Assembly: GCF_947258925.1 (NCBI RefSeq)
Contig: NZ_CAMYKG010000029.1
Span: 1 to 38,311 of the forward strand
Direction: 5' to 3'
Source: an uncultured Eudoraea sp.
GTDB taxonomy: Bacteria; Bacteroidota; Bacteroidia; Flavobacteriales; Flavobacteriaceae
DNA: 38,311 nucleotides
In this document: one piece after another, positions 34,411 through 38,311 of the stretch
Numbering within the stretch: position 1 is the first letter of the stretch
Layout: each line of letters starts with the position of its first letter
Notes under the pieces: model-generated
What the model saw: only the letters and a program-made list of their open reading frames with translations
The model's database searches: none
What the model was told of the DNA's origin: nothing
Position numbers and translations under genes: made by a program

Positions 34411-36420
34411 ATGAAACTAAAACTAGCATACCTGTTGTTGTTCATCATGGCACTTACGAAAGTAGGGGCGCAGGAAGATAATCCGTTTATCTCCTATGAT
34501 GTACCATCACAGAACCTTTTAAAGTTCAATAGGTTTCTTATAAACCCTACGTTCTCAACTGTTCGTGAAGACCTGTCATATATTAACCTTTTACACAGAA
34601 ACCAATCGGTATCTTTTGATGATAATAACCAGTTGTATTTCTTGAGTTATAGCGGTAGGATTAATGACAGATCAGGATTGGGTTTGAGTTTATATACCCA
34701 ACGTGAAGGTATTGTTAGTAATTATGGGGTATTAGCAAATTTTGCTTATGGAATTAAACTAAGTGACAAAAGTAATTTCACTTTTGGCGCTAATGTTTCC
34801 TATTACAATAGCGGTTTAGACCTAAACAGGGCAAACCCAATTGAAATAGATCCATTATTGAGTGGTTTCCAGGACAGTTCGTTGCTTTCATTCCAACCTG
34901 GTTTTAACATCTCTTACAATCAATTTGATTTTGGTCTGTTTGCCGAAAACCTCTTTGATTATAACTTAAAATCAAATCAGTCCGTTACCGACTTTAAGGA
35001 CAAGACCTTCTCTGGCCATTTACAGTATACCTTCGAATTGGAAAATTCATCAGGGGTATTGGAAAATTCAAGAATAATGCCTTTGGCTAGAGCCAGGAAA
35101 GTTGGTGAGGAGGATATTGTTTTAGGTGGTAATCTTATTTTCGACCTGCCCAAACTGGGTTGGTTACAGGCAGGCTACGATACCTTTTATGGTGCTTCAG
35201 CCGGTATAGGCTTTAACCTGGGCAAAAGGCTGTCACTTGGATATACTATGGAAAAAGGCCTGTCCAATAGCTTTGACAACTTTGGTATTACACACGAAAT
35301 ATCCTTTGCTTATTCCTTTACACCTAACCTAACTGAAGATAGGGTAATGCTGGAGGAAAATGAAGAGGTTGTTGCCAGTGTAGAAGAAGAACAAGAGACG
35401 ATAGAAGAGGCTCTGACCTCAGAAGAAGAGGAAATTACAGAGCTCAAGCGCCGACTGGCTGAGAATGATGCCATTCTTGCTGAACTTATGTTTAGGCAAG
35501 ACTCCATGGAGACTAATCGTGAAAAAGATCTGGAAAAAAGATTTGAACGGATTATGCGTATGGTTCGAAACGAAACTAATGGTGAGCGACCTGACCTGGA
35601 AGAAAAGGCCAGGGAGATGTACTACATCAATAACGATAAGACCGCCTTGGTTGAAAATGTTGAAAAGCCAAAACCTAATGAGTACAAGACTATAGTTAAA
35701 AAGAAAACCCAGGCAGACCGCTTTATTCAGGAAGCCAAGCGCAACAATGTTAAAGGTCAGAAGTTCAGAGACCTGGAAGGTGTTGAGAATGGGTATTATA
35801 TCGTTGCTAACGTTTACAAAGGCGAACATTACCTGAATAAATTTATAGACAATCTGAATGATCAGGGCTTAGATGCAGATTATATTGATAATCCTAAAAA
35901 TGGCTTAAAGTATGTATACCTGAAGAGGTACGACACCTGGAAAGAAGCTTTGGCTGCTCATAAATCCGGAATAAACGGAACCTATAACGGTGAAATATGG
36001 GTGATGAATGTTGACAACCGCTACACCAATGAAGCATATGCAACAAACACCAACAAAATACGGGAAAAATCCTCTAAATATGAATCCAATATCCTTCAAA
36101 AGAATGTAGTGGTGAAGGATAAAGTAAATGCCAATGAACCAAAGACCAGCTCCCTGTCATTTAATGGTGCAGGTTCTGGTTTCTATATCATAGCCAATGT
36201 ATTTGCAAATCCGAAAAATGCCAATCGGTTTGTAAAACTATTAAACTCCCAGGGCCTTAGTGCCAGTTACTTTATAAACCCCGAAAATAACTATCGGTAT
36301 GTTTATTTAAAACGGCACCAATCCTGGAACAATGCTCTCATATCTTACTATTCTAAACTAAATGACGCATATGATGATAAAATGTGGATTATGCGCGTCA
36401 CACCAAACTTAATAACCTAG
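34411..36420 (+). CDS. PorP/SprF-family T9SS outer-membrane protein with coiled coil and two SPOR-like repeats
   Basis: 669 aa, about twice the usual 300-350 of PorP/SprF proteins. Signal peptide MKLKLAYLLLFIMALTKVGAQ. Residues about 22-305 form the PorP/SprF beta-barrel-type domain (NPFISYDVPSQNLLKFNRFLINP, alternating strands ending ISFAYSF). A Glu-rich coiled coil follows (about 312-400), then two SPOR-like repeats (about 438-535 and 583-667) with NGYYIVANVY or SGFYIIANVF, YVYLKR, and WVMNVD or WIMRVT. PorP/SprF proteins help specific type B proteins reach or stay on the surface. The stop codon directly abuts the next gene's ATG. The C-terminal repeats match those in the OmpA protein at 9212-12115. 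Confidence 0.87.
   Translation: MKLKLAYLLLFIMALTKVGAQEDNPFISYDVPSQNLLKFNRFLINPTFSTVREDLSYINLLHRNQSVSFDDNNQLYFLSYSGRINDRSGLGLSLYTQREGIVSNYGVLANFAYGIKLSDKSNFTFGANVSYYNSGLDLNRANPIEIDPLLSGFQDSSLLSFQPGFNISYNQFDFGLFAENLFDYNLKSNQSVTDFKDKTFSGHLQYTFELENSSGVLENSRIMPLARARKVGEEDIVLGGNLIFDLPKLGWLQAGYDTFYGASAGIGFNLGKRLSLGYTMEKGLSNSFDNFGITHEISFAYSFTPNLTEDRVMLEENEEVVASVEEEQETIEEALTSEEEEITELKRRLAENDAILAELMFRQDSMETNREKDLEKRFERIMRMVRNETNGERPDLEEKAREMYYINNDKTALVENVEKPKPNEYKTIVKKKTQADRFIQEAKRNNVKGQKFRDLEGVENGYYIVANVYKGEHYLNKFIDNLNDQGLDADYIDNPKNGLKYVYLKRYDTWKEALAAHKSGINGTYNGEIWVMNVDNRYTNEAYATNTNKIREKSSKYESNILQKNVVVKDKVNANEPKTSSLSFNGAGSGFYIIANVFANPKNANRFVKLLNSQGLSASYFINPENNYRYVYLKRHQSWNNALISYYSKLNDAYDDKMWIMRVTPNLIT
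35722..36411 (+). repeat. two SPOR-like repeats coded in the SprF-like gene
   Basis: Units at 35722-36018 and 36158-36411. Shared pattern with each other and with the OmpA gene repeats: (G)xYY/FYI(V/I)A-x-V(Y/F), F-x2-x-L-N-x2-G-L-x-A, N-P-x-N, YVYLKR, W-x-x-A-L, and (W)(I/V)M-x-V at the end. The second unit lacks the leading helix (FIQEAK) of the first. Confidence 0.72.
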
Positions 36421-38311
36421 ATGAAACCAACCTTTACTAGAAAATTTCTTTTTACCTGTATGGTACTTTTTTCCTATATAGGTATTTCTCAAGAATTCAA
36501 CAATTTTGAAGTTAGGTATCAAAATAACCTCAGGGGCGACCTGACTTTTATAGCCAACAATATTGTTAACCGAGACGGAGGAACCGGCAACACGGAACCG
36601 GAAGATGCTTATAATTCAACCGGTAACTCTTCAACCTACAATGACTGGTTGAATATGCAGTATATTGATGTGGATAGTGATCCCTCTACTTTTAGTTCGA
36701 GTAGAGCAACCTTTAATTTTCCGCAAGCCAGCTGTAACTTAATTCGTTATGCCGGATTATATTGGTCTGCCACCTATCCCAGTGCACAAGCCGGACAGGC
36801 CCTGGGCACAGGAAGGCAAAATGATTTTAACCAGGTCAAACTTATGGTACCTGGAGGGGCTTATGTAGATGTTGTTGCAGATGAAGTTTTATTTGATGGA
36901 TTCACCAGTGGTGATCCTTCTGTAACACAAAATAGCCCTTATGCCTGTTATGCAGATGTGACGGCATTAATTACCCCTTTGGCAGATCCTTCAGGGGATT
37001 ATACCGTTGCAAACATACGATCTGTTGTTGGATCGCTTTCTCCGGGAGGCGGCGCAGCAGGGGGGTGGACACTGATTATTGTTTACGAGAACCCTACATT
37101 ATCAGGTAAACTAATTACAACTTTTGATGGTTTTGCCAGGGTAAGAAGCGCTAACCCTACTGTAGATATCAATTATAGTGGGTTTAATACTATTCCTGTT
37201 GGTCCGGTAAGGGCAAACTTAGGAGCTGCCGCATTAGAGGGTGATAATAGAATTACGGGTGACAGAATGCGAATCAGAGCAGCCAGTAACCCCGGATTTA
37301 CTACCATTAGTAATGCAGTTAACCCGGCTAATAACTTCTTTAACAGTAATATTACGCTTGATGGTGCTATTACAAACAACAGAACGCCAAACAGCATCAA
37401 CACCTTAGGTTATGATACCGATATATTTTTGTTGAATAATCCTTTAAACTCGGTTATCCCTAATGCCGAAACAGATGCCACATTTCGATTTACCTCTAGT
37501 GGAGATCAGTACTACCCCTTCTTTAACTCCTTTAATGTTGAGATCATTGAACCCAACATTATCGTAGAAAAAACAGTTGAGGATATTGCCGGGAACGATA
37601 TTACAGGATTGGGTGTAAATCTGGGACAGTTATTGGATTATGTGCTTGGTTTTCAAAATATTGGCAATGATGATGCAACCAATTATGTATTAAGAGATGT
37701 TTTACCTGTCAATGTTACTGTTATAGAATCAGATCTGGTACTACCTCCCGGAGTAACCTATGTATATGACCCGATAGCCAATGAAATATCTTTTAACATA
37801 CCGGATAACCTTATAGAAGAGGGCGATCCACTTTCTGAAATAAGGCTCAGGGTGCGAGTTGCGGAAAATTGTTTTGATTTTGTAAATGCATGTACGGATT
37901 TGATCGCAAATCAGGCTTACTCTACCTACGAAGGAGTAATAAATAGTGCACAGATTACAGATGATCCCAGTGTGTCTGATTTTGATAATTGCGGGTTTGT
38001 GACACCTGGTGCTACAAACTTCCTACTGGATGACCTTGATAGTTGTGATTACAGCAGAACTGTTCAGCTTTGTGGGGATAACTTACTACTCGATGCCGGG
38101 GACAATTTTGATTCGTACGTCTGGTATAAAGATGAAAATCTGGATGGTTTAATTGACCCGGGCGATACGGTATTAAATGATGGTGACCCTGATGGCGATC
38201 CAAGTACTCTTTTAATAGATGAAGTAGGGATATATATTGTAGATAAAATTGTTGCTGACCCGTGTAAAGGCTTTCAGGAAATTATTACGGTAGAATTATT
38301 TGGAACTACCC
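36421..38311 (+). CDS. large T9SS surface protein with DUF11 and Ig-like domains, partial (3' end outside window)
   Basis: Open from the ATG at 36421, directly after the SprF-like stop, to the window end: 630 complete codons with no stop. Signal peptide MKPTFTRKFLFTCMVLFSYIGISQ. The N-terminal about 370 residues form a beta-rich domain (RYAGLYWSATYPSAQAG, YACYADVTALI, GGWTLIIVYENPTLSGK) that I recall from flavobacterial type B surface proteins. A DUF11 repeat follows at about residues 378-480 (IIVEKTVEDIAGNDI, LDYVLGFQNIGNDDATNYVLRD). Then comes a segment with a Trp-centred Ig-like unit (YVWYKDENLDGLIDPGD, about residue 565) resembling those of the upstream cargo protein. The C-terminus, where a sorting domain is expected, is not in the window. 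Confidence 0.85.
   Translation, partial: MKPTFTRKFLFTCMVLFSYIGISQEFNNFEVRYQNNLRGDLTFIANNIVNRDGGTGNTEPEDAYNSTGNSSTYNDWLNMQYIDVDSDPSTFSSSRATFNFPQASCNLIRYAGLYWSATYPSAQAGQALGTGRQNDFNQVKLMVPGGAYVDVVADEVLFDGFTSGDPSVTQNSPYACYADVTALITPLADPSGDYTVANIRSVVGSLSPGGGAAGGWTLIIVYENPTLSGKLITTFDGFARVRSANPTVDINYSGFNTIPVGPVRANLGAAALEGDNRITGDRMRIRAASNPGFTTISNAVNPANNFFNSNITLDGAITNNRTPNSINTLGYDTDIFLLNNPLNSVIPNAETDATFRFTSSGDQYYPFFNSFNVEIIEPNIIVEKTVEDIAGNDITGLGVNLGQLLDYVLGFQNIGNDDATNYVLRDVLPVNVTVIESDLVLPPGVTYVYDPIANEISFNIPDNLIEEGDPLSEIRLRVRVAENCFDFVNACTDLIANQAYSTYEGVINSAQITDDPSVSDFDNCGFVTPGATNFLLDDLDSCDYSRTVQLCGDNLLLDAGDNFDSYVWYKDENLDGLIDPGDTVLNDGDPDGDPSTLLIDEVGIYIVDKIVADPCKGFQEIITVELFGTT

Noticed and set aside
1..38311. 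Phage, insertion sequence, CRISPR or toxin-antitoxin system
   Set aside because: No transposase, integrase, repeat-spacer pattern or recognisable toxin pair was seen on either strand; gene content is core flavobacterial.

Overview
This window comes from a member of the Bacteroidota, almost certainly a flavobacterium. The evidence is the low GC, the many Bacteroidota-type -7 promoter elements (TAnnTTTG), and the type IX secretion system (T9SS) cargo and partner genes: a type B sorting-domain protein, a PorP/SprF-family protein and a large surface protein. DUF4837, DUF4175 and DUF6747-type genes and RNA-polymerase-type short leaders point the same way. I cannot name a genus. I saw no rRNA, tRNA, CRISPR array, insertion sequence or prophage; this is mostly stable core genome.

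Layout. 1-4275 (- strand) is one end of a surface-polysaccharide locus: a Wzz-like chain-length protein followed by rmlB-rmlA-rmlC-rmlD for dTDP-L-rhamnose, with rmlD cut by the window start. 4282-8445 (- strand) holds a 561-aa Bacteroidota protein with a nucleoside-phosphorylase-like C-terminus (DUF6909-type), a GH3-family acyl-adenylating enzyme and an M23 endopeptidase. Divergent from these are tatA and a large OmpA-family protein (8647-12115). Two tandem 56-aa membrane proteins (12307-12892) end at a perfect 36-bp palindromic terminator, which faces the DUF4837 lipoprotein, an MltD-like lytic transglycosylase and pgk (12975-16915, - strand).

17023-18612 (+) carries holB and a DoxX-like membrane protein. 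18668-20276 (-) carries an OmpH/Skp-like lipoprotein and a methyltransferase. 20461-26213 (-) holds mnmG, ybeY and a DUF4175 protein. Two parS-like ParB sites flank mnmG, one in the intergenic region and one inside the last codons of ybeY, which suggests the window lies in the origin-proximal, ParB-organised part of the chromosome. 26287-29905 (+) carries an AlkB-type di-iron hydroxylase, gltX and an SPFH protein, then glnS on the - strand.

32147-38311 (+) is a T9SS surface locus in one tight operon: an Ig-repeat type B cargo protein, an enlarged SprF-like protein, and a large surface protein that runs off the window. The strongest system-level observation is that the same SPOR-like repeat occurs twice at the N-terminus of the OmpA protein (9.2-12.1 kb) and twice at the C-terminus of the SprF-like protein (34.4-36.4 kb). 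This links two loci 22 kb apart into one probable outer-membrane/peptidoglycan T9SS accessory apparatus.
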